Assembly: GCF_004363655.1 (NCBI RefSeq) | Contig: NZ_SNZH01000020.1 | Location: forward strand, 81,776 to 145,775 | DNA from: Tahibacter aquaticus | Lineage (GTDB): Bacteria > Pseudomonadota > Gammaproteobacteria > Xanthomonadales > Rhodanobacteraceae | DNA length: 64,000 nt | Direction: 5' to 3' | In this document: positions 16,117 through 25,438 of the stretch, piece after piece | Position numbering within the stretch: position 1 is the stretch's first letter | Layout of the letters: every line of letters starts with the position of its first letter | Program-made: the position numbers and the translations under genes | The notes under the pieces: generated by a model | Database searches by the model: none | What the model saw: the letters and a program-made list of their open reading frames with translations, nothing else | Told to the model about the DNA's origin: nothing

Positions 16117-16183
16117 GCAAGCCTCGCGGTTGATCGTGGCGCCGTGCTGTGCGCGGCCGTTTCGTCATTCCCGTGGAGTTCTC

Positions 16184-17485
16184 ATGCTGTCCCTATATCG
16201 TTTTCTCCCGCGCGGCTTCTGCCAGGCGCACGCGTCACTTCGTTTTCTTCTGGCCGTACTGACCGCCCTCGTTGCTGGCACGGCCGTGTCGGCGAACCTC
16301 ATGTCCTTGTCGTTGATGGATGCTGTCCAGTCGGCCGAACGCCACGCGCCAGAATTGCGTGCGCGAGCGGCGGGCGTGACTGCCGCTGAAGCTGCGGTGG
16401 GTCCCGCCGGCCAGTTACCAGACCCCGAGCCCATCGTGGGTCTGCAGAACCTGCCGGTGACCGGCGACGACGCCTTCAGCACCACGCGCGACTTTATGAC
16501 CATGCGCACGGTCGGCATCGCGCAGCAGCTCCCGCGGCGGGAGAAACGCCGCTTGCGCAGCGAACGCGCCGCGACCGATGTGGACCGTGAACGGGCCCTG
16601 TTGACGAACGAGCAGCTCGTAGTGCGCGAAGCCGTGGCGCGATCCTGGATTGCTGCGGCATCCGCCGAGCACCGCCTGACACTGCTGACCGCGCTGCAGC
16701 CGCGGGCCAACGCGCAGCTGGCCGCGGCCACCGCCGCGCTGACCGCCGGACGCGCGACGGCCGCGGAAGGCATCGCCGCACGTTCGGCGATCGCGACGTT
16801 GCAGGATCGCCTCGATGCCGCGCGGGCCGACCGCGACACGGCACGCACGGAACTGGCGCGCTGGTTGCCGGACCTGGGCGATCGTCCGCTCGGCGAACCG
16901 CCGGACTGGCGCGATCTAGGCGGCGATCCCGAATCACTGGTGAGGAACATCGCGCACCACCGCGAGTTGCTGGCTTATGACGCCGCCGAACGTGCCGCTA
17001 CCGCCGACGTGGCGCTTGCCCGGGCCGAGAAGCGGCCCGACTGGTCACTCGAGTTCGCGTACGCGCAGCGCGGACCGCAATTCTCCAACATGGTGTCGGT
17101 GCAGTTTCGGGTGCCGCTGGCGCTGTTCGCTGCGCATCGGCAAGACCAGCTCATCGCGTCGAAGCAAGCGCTGGTTACGCGCATTGACGCGGAGCGCCAG
17201 GCGGCCCAGCGCATGCACGGCGCCGAGTTGCGCAAGACGCTTACGACCTGGCGCAGCGCGGCCGATCGCCTGGCGCGCTATGAGCGTGAGCTGCTACCGC
17301 TGAGCGAAGACCGCGCAGACGCGGTAATTGCGGCCTACCGCGGCGGTCGCGGCGACCTCACCGCATCACTGCGCGCACTGGACGAAGCCACCGAGCAACG
17401 GCTGGCTTACACCGACCTGCAGAACACTCTGGGTCAAGCCTGGGCGACGCTGTATTTCGCGTTTCCGACGGAGCGAACGCCATGA
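16184..17485 (+). CDS. cusC: Outer-membrane efflux protein of the CusC/CzcC type (TolC family)
   Basis: 433 residues from the ATG at 16184, which is preceded by GTGGAG; an earlier start at 16130 would add a Cys-rich unlikely leader. There is a signal peptide ending near TAVSAN, then the family repeat pattern (LMDAVQSAERHAPELRARAAGV; ARLPQARE-like helices) with long Ala-rich alpha-helices that build the periplasmic tunnel. It provides the outer-membrane exit duct for the CusBA pump. The stop overlaps the adaptor start as ATGA (17482-17485). Confidence 0.9.
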   Translation: MLSLYRFLPRGFCQAHASLRFLLAVLTALVAGTAVSANLMSLSLMDAVQSAERHAPELRARAAGVTAAEAAVGPAGQLPDPEPIVGLQNLPVTGDDAFSTTRDFMTMRTVGIAQQLPRREKRRLRSERAATDVDRERALLTNEQLVVREAVARSWIAAASAEHRLTLLTALQPRANAQLAAATAALTAGRATAAEGIAARSAIATLQDRLDAARADRDTARTELARWLPDLGDRPLGEPPDWRDLGGDPESLVRNIAHHRELLAYDAAERAATADVALARAEKRPDWSLEFAYAQRGPQFSNMVSVQFRVPLALFAAHRQDQLIASKQALVTRIDAERQAAQRMHGAELRKTLTTWRSAADRLARYERELLPLSEDRADAVIAAYRGGRGDLTASLRALDEATEQRLAYTDLQNTLGQAWATLYFAFPTERTP

Positions 17486-18972
17486 ACCGTCTAACTCTGC
17501 TTCTCGCACTGCTCGTGGGTATCGTCATCGGCGTCAGCTCGACCTGGTGGCTCATTGGCCGTGGACACCGCGACATGCCGGCTGCGTCGCCGGCACCGAC
17601 CGAGAAAAAAATCCTGTACTGGTACGACCCGATGGTGCCGGCCCAGCACTTCGACCAGCCCGGCAAATCGCCGTTCATGGACATGGAGCTGGTCCCGAAG
17701 TACGCCAGCGACGGACCTGCCGACGCGGATACTGTGCGCATCGAACCGCGCCTCGTGCAGAACCTCGGCGTGCGCACCGCACTCGCGACGCGTGGCACGC
17801 AGGTGGCCTCGGTCCGTGCGACGGGGACGGTGACGTTCGACGAACGCGGCGTGGTGGTCGTGCAGGCGCGCGTCGCTGGCATCGTGGAGCACCTTGCCGT
17901 GCGCACACCGTTGACGACGGTCACCGCAGGCCAACCCTTGCTCACGCTGATTGCACCGGAGTGGACGGCCGCGCAGGCCGAGTACCTGTCGCTGCGCACA
18001 GCCCGCAGCGAGGGGCTGGATGCCGTGCGCGCGGCCGCGCGTCAACGGTTGCTGTTGCTCGGAATGAGCGAAGGCCAGATCCGTGCCGTCGAGCGCCTTG
18101 GGCGCGCCGAGGACCGGTTCACGATCGTCGCGCCGCGTGCCGGCGTCGTCAGCGAACTGCTGGTGCGCGACGGCGCAAGCGTCACGGCCGGCTCACAGTT
18201 GCTGCGCATCAATGATCTCGACACCGTGTGGGTCAATGTCGCAATTCCCGAAGCGCAGACCGGCCGCGTCGCACCGGGCAATGCCGTGACGCTGGAACTC
18301 CCGGCATTCCCTGGCGAATCGCTCGCCGGCACCGTCGACACCTTGCTGCCCGAACTTGATGTCACGACGCGTACGCAGAGCGCCCGCATCGTCGTGCCGA
18401 ACCCGACACGCCGCCTGGTACCCGGCATGTTTGCGCGCGTCGCCGTCACCGGCCGTGCCGCCGATGCAGAGCTTGTGCAAATACCGACTGAGGCCGTAAT
18501 TGCGACCGGCGCACGCCGGGTTGTCATCGTCGATGCCGGTGATGGCCGCTTCCGTGCGCAGGAAGTACGTGTCGGTCACGAAAGCGATGGCCGTACCGCG
18601 GTGCTCGACGGCGTAGCCGAAGGCGACCGCATCGTGCTGTCCGGCCAATTTCTGATCGATTCCGAAGCAAGCCTCGCCGGTACGCTGGCGCGTCTCGATG
18701 CGTCGGACACGTCGCCGGCGCCAAGCACGCCGTCGCGGTACTCCGCCGACGGTACCGTCAAACGCATCGACGGCAGCACCTGGTCCATCGCGACCGACGC
18801 CATCCCCGCGTTGGAAATGGGCGAGATGACCATGACTTTCGTGCGTCCCGAAACCGTGCCCGTCGATGGTCTTCGGGTCGGTCAGCGCGTGCGCTTCACC
18901 TTTGTGCGCAACGCTGACGACGCGTTCGAAATCGCAACGATCGCCGCGTTGCCGGCAGGAGCCACGCCATGA
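17482..18972 (+). CDS. cusB: CusB-type periplasmic adaptor with N-terminal metal-binding domain and C-terminal CusF-like domain
   Basis: 496 residues. After a single membrane anchor (residues 4-26) comes a heavy-metal-binding domain at about 43-74 (LYWYDPMVP...PFMDMELVP). The barrel-sandwich and helical hairpin of a membrane-fusion protein follow ([32 protein letters not shown]). The last ~70 residues are a CusF-like OB fold ([28 protein letters not shown]). In CusF the Cu(I) ligands are His36, Met47, Met49 with a capping Trp44; here the two Met are present, but Trp is Met and the His is absent. It links CusA to CusC and hands over metal. Its stop overlaps cusA (ATGA). Confidence 0.93.
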   Translation: MNRLTLLLALLVGIVIGVSSTWWLIGRGHRDMPAASPAPTEKKILYWYDPMVPAQHFDQPGKSPFMDMELVPKYASDGPADADTVRIEPRLVQNLGVRTALATRGTQVASVRATGTVTFDERGVVVVQARVAGIVEHLAVRTPLTTVTAGQPLLTLIAPEWTAAQAEYLSLRTARSEGLDAVRAAARQRLLLLGMSEGQIRAVERLGRAEDRFTIVAPRAGVVSELLVRDGASVTAGSQLLRINDLDTVWVNVAIPEAQTGRVAPGNAVTLELPAFPGESLAGTVDTLLPELDVTTRTQSARIVVPNPTRRLVPGMFARVAVTGRAADAELVQIPTEAVIATGARRVVIVDAGDGRFRAQEVRVGHESDGRTAVLDGVAEGDRIVLSGQFLIDSEASLAGTLARLDASDTSPAPSTPSRYSADGTVKRIDGSTWSIATDAIPALEMGEMTMTFVRPETVPVDGLRVGQRVRFTFVRNADDAFEIATIAALPAGATP

Positions 18973-21900
18973 TCGCGCGCATCATCCGCGGATCGATCGC
19001 GAATCGATTCCTCGTGTTGCTCGCGGCATTGTTCCTGGCTACCTGGGGCGTGTACGCCGTGCGGCAAACGCCGGTCGATGCGTTGCCGGACCTGTCGGAC
19101 GTGCAGGTGATCATCCGCACGACCTGGCCCGGGCAGTCGCCACAACTGGTCGAGGACCAGATCACCTATCCATTGACGACGACGATGCTGTCGGTGCCGG
19201 GGGCCAAGACGGTGCGCGGCTTCTCATTCTTCGGCGACTCGTACGTCTACGTGCTGTTCGAAGACGGCACAGACCTGTACTGGGCGCGGTCGCGCGTGCT
19301 GGAGTACCTCAACCAGGTGCAGTCGCGGTTGCCGCGCGACGCGAGCGCCGCGCTCGGCCCTGACGCCACGGGTGTCGGCTGGATCTACGAATACGCGCTG
19401 GTCGATCGCAGCGGTCAGCATGACTTGTCCGAGTTGCGCGCCCTGCAGGACTGGTTCCTTCGCTACGAGCCGAAAAGCGTGCCAGACGTCGCCGAAGTAG
19501 CGACCGTCGGCGGTATGGTGCGGCAGTACCAGATCGTGCTAGACCCGGACCGTTTGCGCGCCTACGACATCACGCAGGCCGCGGTGACCGAGGCTGTGCA
19601 GCGCGCCAACGGCGAAGCCGGTGGCTCGGCGTTGGAACTGGCCGAAGCCGAGTACATGGTGCGTGCGAGCGGTTATCTGAAAACGCTTGACGACTTCCGG
19701 ATGATTCCGCTTAGCGTCGGCGCTGGCGGCGTACCGGTGCGACTGACCGATGTCGCGCGCGTGCAACTAGGCCCCGAGATGCGCCGCGGTATCGCCGAAC
19801 TCAACGGCGATGGCGAAGTCGTCGGCGGCGTGATCGTGATGCGTTCGGGCAAGAATGCGCAGGCGACCATAGCCGCGGTCAAAGCAAAACTCGCGAGCTT
19901 GCGGGCGAGCCTGCCGGCCGGCGTGGAGATCGTCGAAACCTATGATCGTTCGCAACTGATCGGGCGCGCGATCGACAACCTGAGCGGCAAGCTGATCGAG
20001 GAATTCCTCGTCGTCGCGCTGGTGTGCGCCGTGTTCCTGTTCCACCTGCGCTCGGCGTTGGTCGCGATCGTCGCGCTACCGCTCGGCGTACTCGCCGCGT
20101 TCATCATGATGCACTGGCAAGGGCTCAACGCGAACATCCTGTCGCTCGGTGGTATTGCGATCGCGATCGGCGCGATGGTCGATGCCGCCATCGTGATGAT
20201 CGAGAACGCGCACAAGCACCTGGAAGCCTGGCAGCACGCGCATCCGGACGACACGCTGTCCGCCGATGCGCGCTGGCGACTGATCGGCGACGCAGCAGCC
20301 GAGGTGGGGCCCGCGCTGTTCTTCAGTCTCGTCATCATCACTCTCTCGTTCGTGCCGGTGTTTACGCTCGAAGCGCAGGAGGGGCGTCTGTTCGCGCCGC
20401 TCGCGTTTACGAAGACCTACGCGATGGCTGCGGCCGCGGGCTTGTCGATCACGTTGATTCCCGTGTTGATGGGTTACTGGATCCGCGGACGCATCCCGGA
20501 GGAGCGGGCCAATCCGTTGCCGCGCGCCTTGATCGCGCTCTACCGGCCGATCCTAGAGGTCGCGCTGCGAGTTCCCAAAGTGACTTTGTTAACTGCAGCG
20601 CTCCTGCTCGCGGCGACGGCATGGCCGATCAGCCGCCTCGGCGGCGAATTCCTGCCGCCGCTCGACGAAGGTGACGTGCTCTACATGCCGAGCGCGTTGC
20701 CTGGGCTGTCCGCCGGCAAGGCAGCGCAAGTATTGCAGCAGACCGACAAGATGATCCGCTCGGTGCCAGAAGTCGCCAGCGTGTTCGGCAAGATCGGCCG
20801 CGCCGAAACGGCGACCGATCCGGCGCCGATGGAGATGGTCGAGACGACGGTGCGCTTCAAGCCGCGCGATCAATGGCGCGCCGGCATGACGCCGGAAAAA
20901 CTGATCAATGAACTCGACGCTGCGGTACGGCTGCCAGGTCTGACAAACCTGTGGGTGCCGCCGATCCGCAATCGTCTGGACATGCTCGCGACCGGCATCA
21001 AGAGTCCGATCGGCATCAAAGTCAACGGCAGCGATCTGGCGGTCATCGACCAAGTGGCCACCGAGATCGAACAGGCGATCAAGACGGTGCCGGGGGTGAC
21101 CTCGGCGCTCGCCGAGCGCCTGACCGGTGGTCGTTACGTCGACGTCGATATCGACCGCGCCGAGGCCTCGCGCTACGGCCTCAACATCGCCGACGTGCAG
21201 AGCGTCGTGAGCGCGTCAATCGGTGGCGAAACCATCGGTGAAACGGTAGAGAGGCGGCGACGCTTTCCGATCAGCGTGCGCTATCCGCGCGAATTACGCG
21301 ACAGCGTGCAGAAGCTGCGCGACTTGCCGTTCCTGACGGCGGGCGGCGCGCAGATCACGCTCGGAAGCGTCTCGCGAATCGCGATCAGCGACGGCCCACC
21401 GATGATCCGCAGCGAGAACGCGCGTTTGTCCGGTTGGATCTACGTGGATGCACGCGGCCGTGATCTCGCATCGGTCGTGCACGACCTGCGCGAGCGCGTG
21501 GCTCGGGACGTGGTACTGCCAGCCGGCACGTCGATCACCTGGTCAGGTCAATTCGAGTATTTCGAGCATGCCATGGCCAAGCTGCGCGTCGTGATCCCGG
21601 CGACGTTGCTGATCATTTTCGTGCTGCTGTATATGACCTTTGGGCGCGTTGACGAGGCGGTAATGATCCTGGCCAGCGTGCCGTTCGCGCTGATCGGCGG
21701 GTTCTGGCTGATGTATACCTTGGGGCATGCGTTCTCGATCGCGACTGCGGTCGGCTTCATCGCGCTCGCGGGCGTGTCGGCCGAGTTCGGCGTGATCATG
21801 CTGCTGTATCTGAAACACGCCTGGGAGCGACGCCTCGCCGCTGGCGAACCGGCCACGCCGGACACGTTGCTCGCCGCGATCCGCGAAGGCGCGGTGCAGC

Positions 21901-22151
21901 GCGTGCGCCCGAAAGCGATGACCGTGGCCGTCATCCTGGCCGGCCTGCTGCCGATCCTCATCGGCACCGGCACCGGCTCGGAAATCATGCAGCGCATCGC
22001 CGCCCCCATGGTGGGCGGAATGATCACTGCGCCGCTGCTGTCGATGCTCGTGATTCCCGTCGTCTTTCGGCTGCTGCGCGAGCGCTCGCTGCGTGCTTCT
22101 GTCGGTCTCGATCGATCTGCTTCTTCCCATGTGCCGGCGACGCCGGCGTGA
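18969..22151 (+). CDS. cusA: CusA-type heavy-metal efflux RND transporter, Cu(I)/Ag(I) specific by its methionine triad
   Basis: 1060 residues with 12 transmembrane helices and two large periplasmic loops. The three metal-binding methionines of E. coli CusA are present at identical positions: M573 (DVLYMPS), M623 (PMEMVET) and M672 ([10 protein letters not shown]). This supports Cu(I)/Ag(I) rather than Zn/Co/Cd export. The N-terminus [19 protein letters not shown] and the TM4 region [26 protein letters not shown] are typical of the heavy-metal RND family. It uses the proton gradient to pump periplasmic and cytosolic metal out through CusB and CusC. It is the last intact gene of the operon, followed by a GC hairpin. 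Confidence 0.95.
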   Translation: MIARIIRGSIANRFLVLLAALFLATWGVYAVRQTPVDALPDLSDVQVIIRTTWPGQSPQLVEDQITYPLTTTMLSVPGAKTVRGFSFFGDSYVYVLFEDGTDLYWARSRVLEYLNQVQSRLPRDASAALGPDATGVGWIYEYALVDRSGQHDLSELRALQDWFLRYEPKSVPDVAEVATVGGMVRQYQIVLDPDRLRAYDITQAAVTEAVQRANGEAGGSALELAEAEYMVRASGYLKTLDDFRMIPLSVGAGGVPVRLTDVARVQLGPEMRRGIAELNGDGEVVGGVIVMRSGKNAQATIAAVKAKLASLRASLPAGVEIVETYDRSQLIGRAIDNLSGKLIEEFLVVALVCAVFLFHLRSALVAIVALPLGVLAAFIMMHWQGLNANILSLGGIAIAIGAMVDAAIVMIENAHKHLEAWQHAHPDDTLSADARWRLIGDAAAEVGPALFFSLVIITLSFVPVFTLEAQEGRLFAPLAFTKTYAMAAAAGLSITLIPVLMGYWIRGRIPEERANPLPRALIALYRPILEVALRVPKVTLLTAALLLAATAWPISRLGGEFLPPLDEGDVLYMPSALPGLSAGKAAQVLQQTDKMIRSVPEVASVFGKIGRAETATDPAPMEMVETTVRFKPRDQWRAGMTPEKLINELDAAVRLPGLTNLWVPPIRNRLDMLATGIKSPIGIKVNGSDLAVIDQVATEIEQAIKTVPGVTSALAERLTGGRYVDVDIDRAEASRYGLNIADVQSVVSASIGGETIGETVERRRRFPISVRYPRELRDSVQKLRDLPFLTAGGAQITLGSVSRIAISDGPPMIRSENARLSGWIYVDARGRDLASVVHDLRERVARDVVLPAGTSITWSGQFEYFEHAMAKLRVVIPATLLIIFVLLYMTFGRVDEAVMILASVPFALIGGFWLMYTLGHAFSIATAVGFIALAGVSAEFGVIMLLYLKHAWERRLAAGEPATPDTLLAAIREGAVQRVRPKAMTVAVILAGLLPILIGTGTGSEIMQRIAAPMVGGMITAPLLSMLVIPVVFRLLRERSLRASVGLDRSASSHVPATPA

Positions 22152-22156
22152 CGTAG

Positions 22157-22183
22157 CTCGCGCGCCAAGCGCGCGAGTGCTTT
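22157..22183 (+). terminator. GC-rich hairpin after cusA
   Basis: Perfect 9-bp stem CTCGCGCGC / GCGCGCGAG with a 3-base CAA loop, followed by TGCTTTG. It lies 5 bases past the cusA stop. The T-run is weak but the stem is strong, so a terminator or 3'-end stabiliser is likely. Confidence 0.65.
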
Positions 22184-22207
22184 GTTCCCAAGAAAGGAGG
22201 ATTTCTC

Positions 22208-22666
22208 ATGGAACGTTCAACGCTCTCATTCGTCGTTGGTCTGCTGTTCTGGACGCTGGTTGCGACCTCGTCTGTCCATGCAACATCCTTGGCTCGCTCT
22301 CGTGACGGTTCGATCATGGCAATCGACGGCGACAGGCTGATGAAGTGCTTTAGACATGCGCCGGTGCCTGCTGTCGGCGACCTCGGCGCTGAAGTCGCCG
22401 TGGCGGCGACCGGGGAGGAAGCGCTGCAATCGGCGCCGACGACACGCCCTACCGTGGTCCTGCTGGACATCGACCTACCCGACATCAGCGACTACGAAGT
22501 GGGTCGCCGCTTGCGGAACATACCCGAGATGAGTGCCGCGGTTGCCGGCTCGGACCGTGAAGCTCTGCTCGCCGCGATGCGCGGTCACGTGCTCGCCAAG
22601 GGCGAACTGATCGGCACGTTCCAGCGTCCGGCAGAACCGAAGCGACCCCGAGTCACCCGTTCGTGA
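22208..22666 (+). CDS. Chimeric ORF: secretion-signal-like start fused to a damaged response-regulator receiver fragment
   Basis: 152 residues with an excellent ribosome-binding site (AAAGGAGG, 8 bases before ATG). Residues 1-25 look like a signal peptide (MERSTLSFVVGLLFWTLVATS...VHA). From about residue 66 the text is that of a CheY-like receiver domain (GEEALQSAPTTRPTVVLLDIDLPDISDYEV), including the phospho-acceptor Asp region, but the N-terminal acidic pair and the C-terminal Lys region are missing or garbled. A secreted receiver domain makes no biological sense, so this is probably a deletion joint between a small periplasmic protein of the efflux operon and a regulator gene. It may still be translated. 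Called as a fusion relic. Confidence 0.55.
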   Translation: MERSTLSFVVGLLFWTLVATSSVHATSLARSRDGSIMAIDGDRLMKCFRHAPVPAVGDLGAEVAVAATGEEALQSAPTTRPTVVLLDIDLPDISDYEVGRRLRNIPEMSAAVAGSDREALLAAMRGHVLAKGELIGTFQRPAEPKRPRVTRS

Positions 22667-22859
22667 ACCCCGCCGCCCCGGCTCCCTCGGTCGGAGCGGC
22701 GTTCACTGCGGCCGCCCGAGCAATGCGCTCTTTTCCGTTGTGATTTAAGCAAATACCGCAACTTACCCGCCGCCGGATCGCCGCTTTCTTGCAGTGATGA
22801 TCTGGCCCACGATCGCCGTGAGCAGGATGCAGCTGTTGGTCTCCACCCAGCCTGATGGT

Positions 22860-23123
22860 TCAGCCCGGTGTGGTTCGAGGATCCGATCCGTAGGTGAACT
22901 CCGTTTCGATGGAACCGTCTTCGCGGTGCACAACGCGCTGGGCGAGTTCGCCCCGGTTGGCGTGCTGGCGTCCGCGCCGTTCACCGTCCTGCCGCGCTTC
23001 ATCCTTCGTGTTGAACGAAGCAACACCATCGTCACCGCCCACTTGGCTCAAATGCCATTTTCCATCCGCGTTTCGATGCACCAAGTGGTAAACCGTGCGC
23101 GCACTTTTTTCTGCCCGATTCAT
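22860..23123 (-). CDS. DUF2188 domain protein
   Basis: 87 residues. TVYHLVHRNADGKWHLSQVGG, then FNTKDEARQDGERRGRQHANRGELAQRVVHREDGSIETEFTYG is the DUF2188 pattern: a small beta-beta-alpha-beta fold found in many bacteria and often carried on plasmids and islands. The start has GAGGAG 8 bases upstream of ATG. Function is unknown in the family. The 193 bases between the previous ORF and this stop hold nothing I can identify. Confidence 0.75.
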   Translation of the reverse strand: MNRAEKSARTVYHLVHRNADGKWHLSQVGGDDGVASFNTKDEARQDGERRGRQHANRGELAQRVVHREDGSIETEFTYGSDPRTTPG

Positions 23124-23195
23124 GGGCGGTTCTCCTCTACAGCAACGTGCCTAAAGCGGGCGCCCGGGCTTGCGCCCTGGGCCGCTGAAAGCGAC

Positions 23196-23420
23196 TCAGC
23201 GGTTGGTACGGTCGCCCTTGTCCTTCATGCCACCGTCGGTCTGATTGCCCTGCCCTTGGCGCTGGCCGCGCTGATCGTCGTCTGACATGCGGCCGCCTTG
23301 CTGGTTCTTGGAACCGACCTCTTGATCACGGCCCGGCGCGTTCTGCCCGGTCTGCTGGTTGCCGCCCTGCGTCTGCTGGTTCGGCTGGTTCTGCGATTTC
23401 TGGTTGGTCTGATTGGCGTG
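23196..23420 (-). pseudogene. Gln/Asn/Gly-rich hydrophilic tail fused to the broken ATPase frame
   Basis: About 70 residues rich in Q, N, G, D and K (NQQTQGGNQQTGQNAPGRD; RGQRQGQGNQTDGGMKDKGD), ending at the stop 23196-23198. It continues the frame of the ATPase fragment immediately upstream without a stop, but its composition is wholly different. It looks like the end of a small stress-type hydrophilic protein gene that has been joined to the ATPase remnant. A very similar fragment occurs at 30259-30420. No own start with a ribosome-binding site is evident. Confidence 0.45.
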
Positions 23421-23827
23421 GATGTTGGCTAAATAGTCGCGCTGCTCGATCCGCTTCGAGCCCGCCTCTTCGACGGCTCCGCGCAACGTGTATTCGAGCG
23501 CCTCGCACAAACTGCTCTTTCCGCTGCCGTTTGGGCCGTGCAGAGAACGACTTTCTTGCTCAGATCGAAGGCCAGCGGCTCTTGAAAGCCACGGAACGGG
23601 CCAAGGGTCAGTGAGCGCAGCCGAAGCCATGGCCACTTCCCTTGGTCGGCCGTGTCGGTGAGTTCCGGAAGGTTCGCGTTCGTTGCCGCAAATTGTTGGC
23701 GGGCCAAGCGCGCCAAGAGCTGCGAACGGTTGTTGTGCTGCCTGGCCATAGCGGCCACAGCATCGAAGTTCGCGAGCGTTAAGTTGGCCATGCTGCGCGC
23801 ACTCTCAGGTGCTACGGGGTCGTTCAA
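23421..23827 (-). pseudogene. Frameshifted N-terminal fragment of an SMC/RecF-like AAA ATPase
   Basis: Two frames complement each other. The first gives LRLRSLTLGPFRGFQEPLAF-DLSKKVV; the second continues as LHGPNGSGKSSLCEALEYTL (Walker A GPNGSGKS) and RIEQRDYLANIH. The frame changes at about 23541-23547 by a single base. The Walker B and coiled-coil halves are absent. Intact relatives are AAA_23-type ATPases of DNA repair or phage-defence systems. The N-terminal lead NRSQLLARLARQQFA is an unassigned helical region. This is a dead remnant and marks deletion in the accessory zone. Confidence 0.7.
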
Positions 23828-24056
23828 CCACGCACGAAGCGCTCAAAATCCTGTCTTGCGGTACCCGCCCTGCTTCCTGGACGCGGCTACGTTGCGTTGA
23901 TGCGGCTTAGAGCCTGCCGTGCGCGCGCTATGCAGCGACAAATGGTTTCCAACGTCTGCTTCGGGTCTGAACGCTGCCCTTCTCTACCCACGATAACGCT
24001 CCCTAATCGACTATCCGGCTCCGTCGCAGGAACACTAAGATATCCGGCTTCGATCG

Positions 24057-24329
24057 CTAGAGGTTGCGCGTTAGCCACGACGAGCATTCGTCGTTGAAGC
24101 CCCGCCAAGCACCCTCCCCGGTTAGTCGAACTACCAACAGCTCGTCGTCGCTATCGATGAATTTCGCCAACGCATCCCGAATCACGGTGCTAGGGCCGTC
24201 ATGCTTGACTATCCAAGTCGAATCCAGGCAGTGCCACCAGTCGGAGCCAACCTTCTTTATCGCCTCAATCAATGATGAGTAATCCTTACCCCTCTTGTTG
24301 AGGTCGTAGCCGATCAAGTAGGAAGCCAT
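24057..24329 (-). CDS. SinR-family protein (small ferredoxin-like/Cas2-like fold)
   Basis: 90 residues. MASYLIGYDLNKRGKDYSSL, then IEAIKKVGSDWWHCLDSTWIV and DELLVVRLTGEGAWRGFN is the pattern of proteins deposited as SinR family, which share the small beta-alpha-beta fold of Cas2/VapD-type proteins but lack known activity. The start at 24329 is preferred to the ATG at 24335 because AGGAG (24336-24340) is 6 bases from the former and directly abuts the latter. It often occurs alone in mobile regions. There are no CRISPR repeats or other cas genes here, so it should not be called Cas2. Confidence 0.75.
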   Translation of the reverse strand: MASYLIGYDLNKRGKDYSSLIEAIKKVGSDWWHCLDSTWIVKHDGPSTVIRDALAKFIDSDDELLVVRLTGEGAWRGFNDECSSWLTRNL

Positions 24330-24529
24330 CCACATCTCCTATGACTTTGAAAGTCGAAGTTCGGAAACAGCAACGCATTTCGAAGGCGTCTCGCCGGATC
24401 CTCGATAAGCCTGCCTAATCGTCCACTCTGCCGCTTGACCGAGCAAACTCTCAGGGCGCTCCTTGTGCAACGCAGCATCGGAATCTCTTCTTCTCCGACC
24501 AAGCTAGCGGCTTTTGATGCATCCTGCAC

Positions 24530-25423
24530 TCACACTGCGTGGAACAAGCTTCGAACGAGAATACGTGGCGAAAACCGGTTTTCGCTCCTATCTCGGGACC
24601 CACTATCGTTGATTTGGTGTGTGACTGACGCGGTCTGAATGTCTGGGTCGCCCACTACGCCAGTGGAGAACGTCTTCGGCCAGCACAACGCACAGATCCA
24701 AAAGTGCGCATGACTACATGTCCACTGGGGTCGCTCAGATTGACTGGTGGAGTGCGGTCGGCTGGGATGGCTTACCAGCATCGAGCTAGCTCGATCGCCC
24801 CCTTCCCCGAATTCCTCGCTCCGCGACCGGTGGCTTGCCTCTGCGAGAAGTCCCCTCGCCCGGTCAGGGTCTTTCCCTACCCAGGTCCCAGCATCCCGCG
24901 GGTTGATCACGATCGGCCCGTAGTGCCCGAATCGTTCGGTGTTTTCACGCCAGGACGTCACAAGGCCAAAAGTGCGAATCACTTTCCCCTCGGCGTTCTC
25001 GAAACGGCTGAAGACGCCGGCCAAGGCAACGGGGTGTGCGGGCGGCTTGCACGCGGTCGGCAGGCCCTGCACCTCGGCGAGCCATCCGGTTGCCGTCACC
25101 AAGCAGCGCCACGAGCGAGCGGTGCTCGCCCACAGGGACTCAAACGGTGCATGGGTCAGTCGTTTCGCCGGCAACCCAATCCACCGCACCGCAGTAGCCC
25201 GCCGAGCTTCTCCTTTCGTCCCCGGTGGCACCAACCCCCAATCGGCGCGCACGACCGCCGGTCCCTGCGCCGCACCGACTAGGATGAACGCGCCAGCCAA
25301 TGGCCGCACTACGCGGCGCCCCGAGGGCAGCACTGAGCGCGCCACCGCCTCCCAAGAGCCCGCTCGCTCCGCAGCACGGGTCGCCGCCGGGTTAGGGTCG
25401 GGATCGATCCAGAACGCGAGCAC
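24530..25423 (-). CDS. Divergent SRAP/YedK-like protein downstream of umuC
   Basis: 297 codons from a GTG with GAGGAG 6 bases upstream, 15 bases after umuC. The middle (residues ~50-190) follows the SRAP (HMCES/YedK) order: RADWGLVPPG, then RSWRCLVTATGWLAE aligning with the Glu-bearing active-site strand, and FGLVTSWRENTERFGHYGPIVINPRDAGTW aligning with the His-bearing strand. The catalytic Cys2 of canonical MCGR starts and the conserved NAR motif are missing. SRAP proteins crosslink to abasic sites in single-stranded DNA; this one may not. The last ~90 residues lose coding character and may be read-through into decayed sequence. Family call moderate. Confidence 0.55.
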   Translation of the reverse strand: MLAFWIDPDPNPAATRAAERAGSWEAVARSVLPSGRRVVRPLAGAFILVGAAQGPAVVRADWGLVPPGTKGEARRATAVRWIGLPAKRLTHAPFESLWASTARSWRCLVTATGWLAEVQGLPTACKPPAHPVALAGVFSRFENAEGKVIRTFGLVTSWRENTERFGHYGPIVINPRDAGTWVGKDPDRARGLLAEASHRSRSEEFGEGGDRASSMLVSHPSRPHSTSQSERPQWTCSHAHFWICALCWPKTFSTGVVGDPDIQTASVTHQINDSGSRDRSENRFSPRILVRSLFHAV

Positions 25424-25438
25424 GAGGGCTCCTCGCGG

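Noticed and set aside
24057..24329. Cas2 call for the SinR-like protein
   Set aside because: No cas1, no repeats or spacers anywhere in the window; family resemblance is only in fold.
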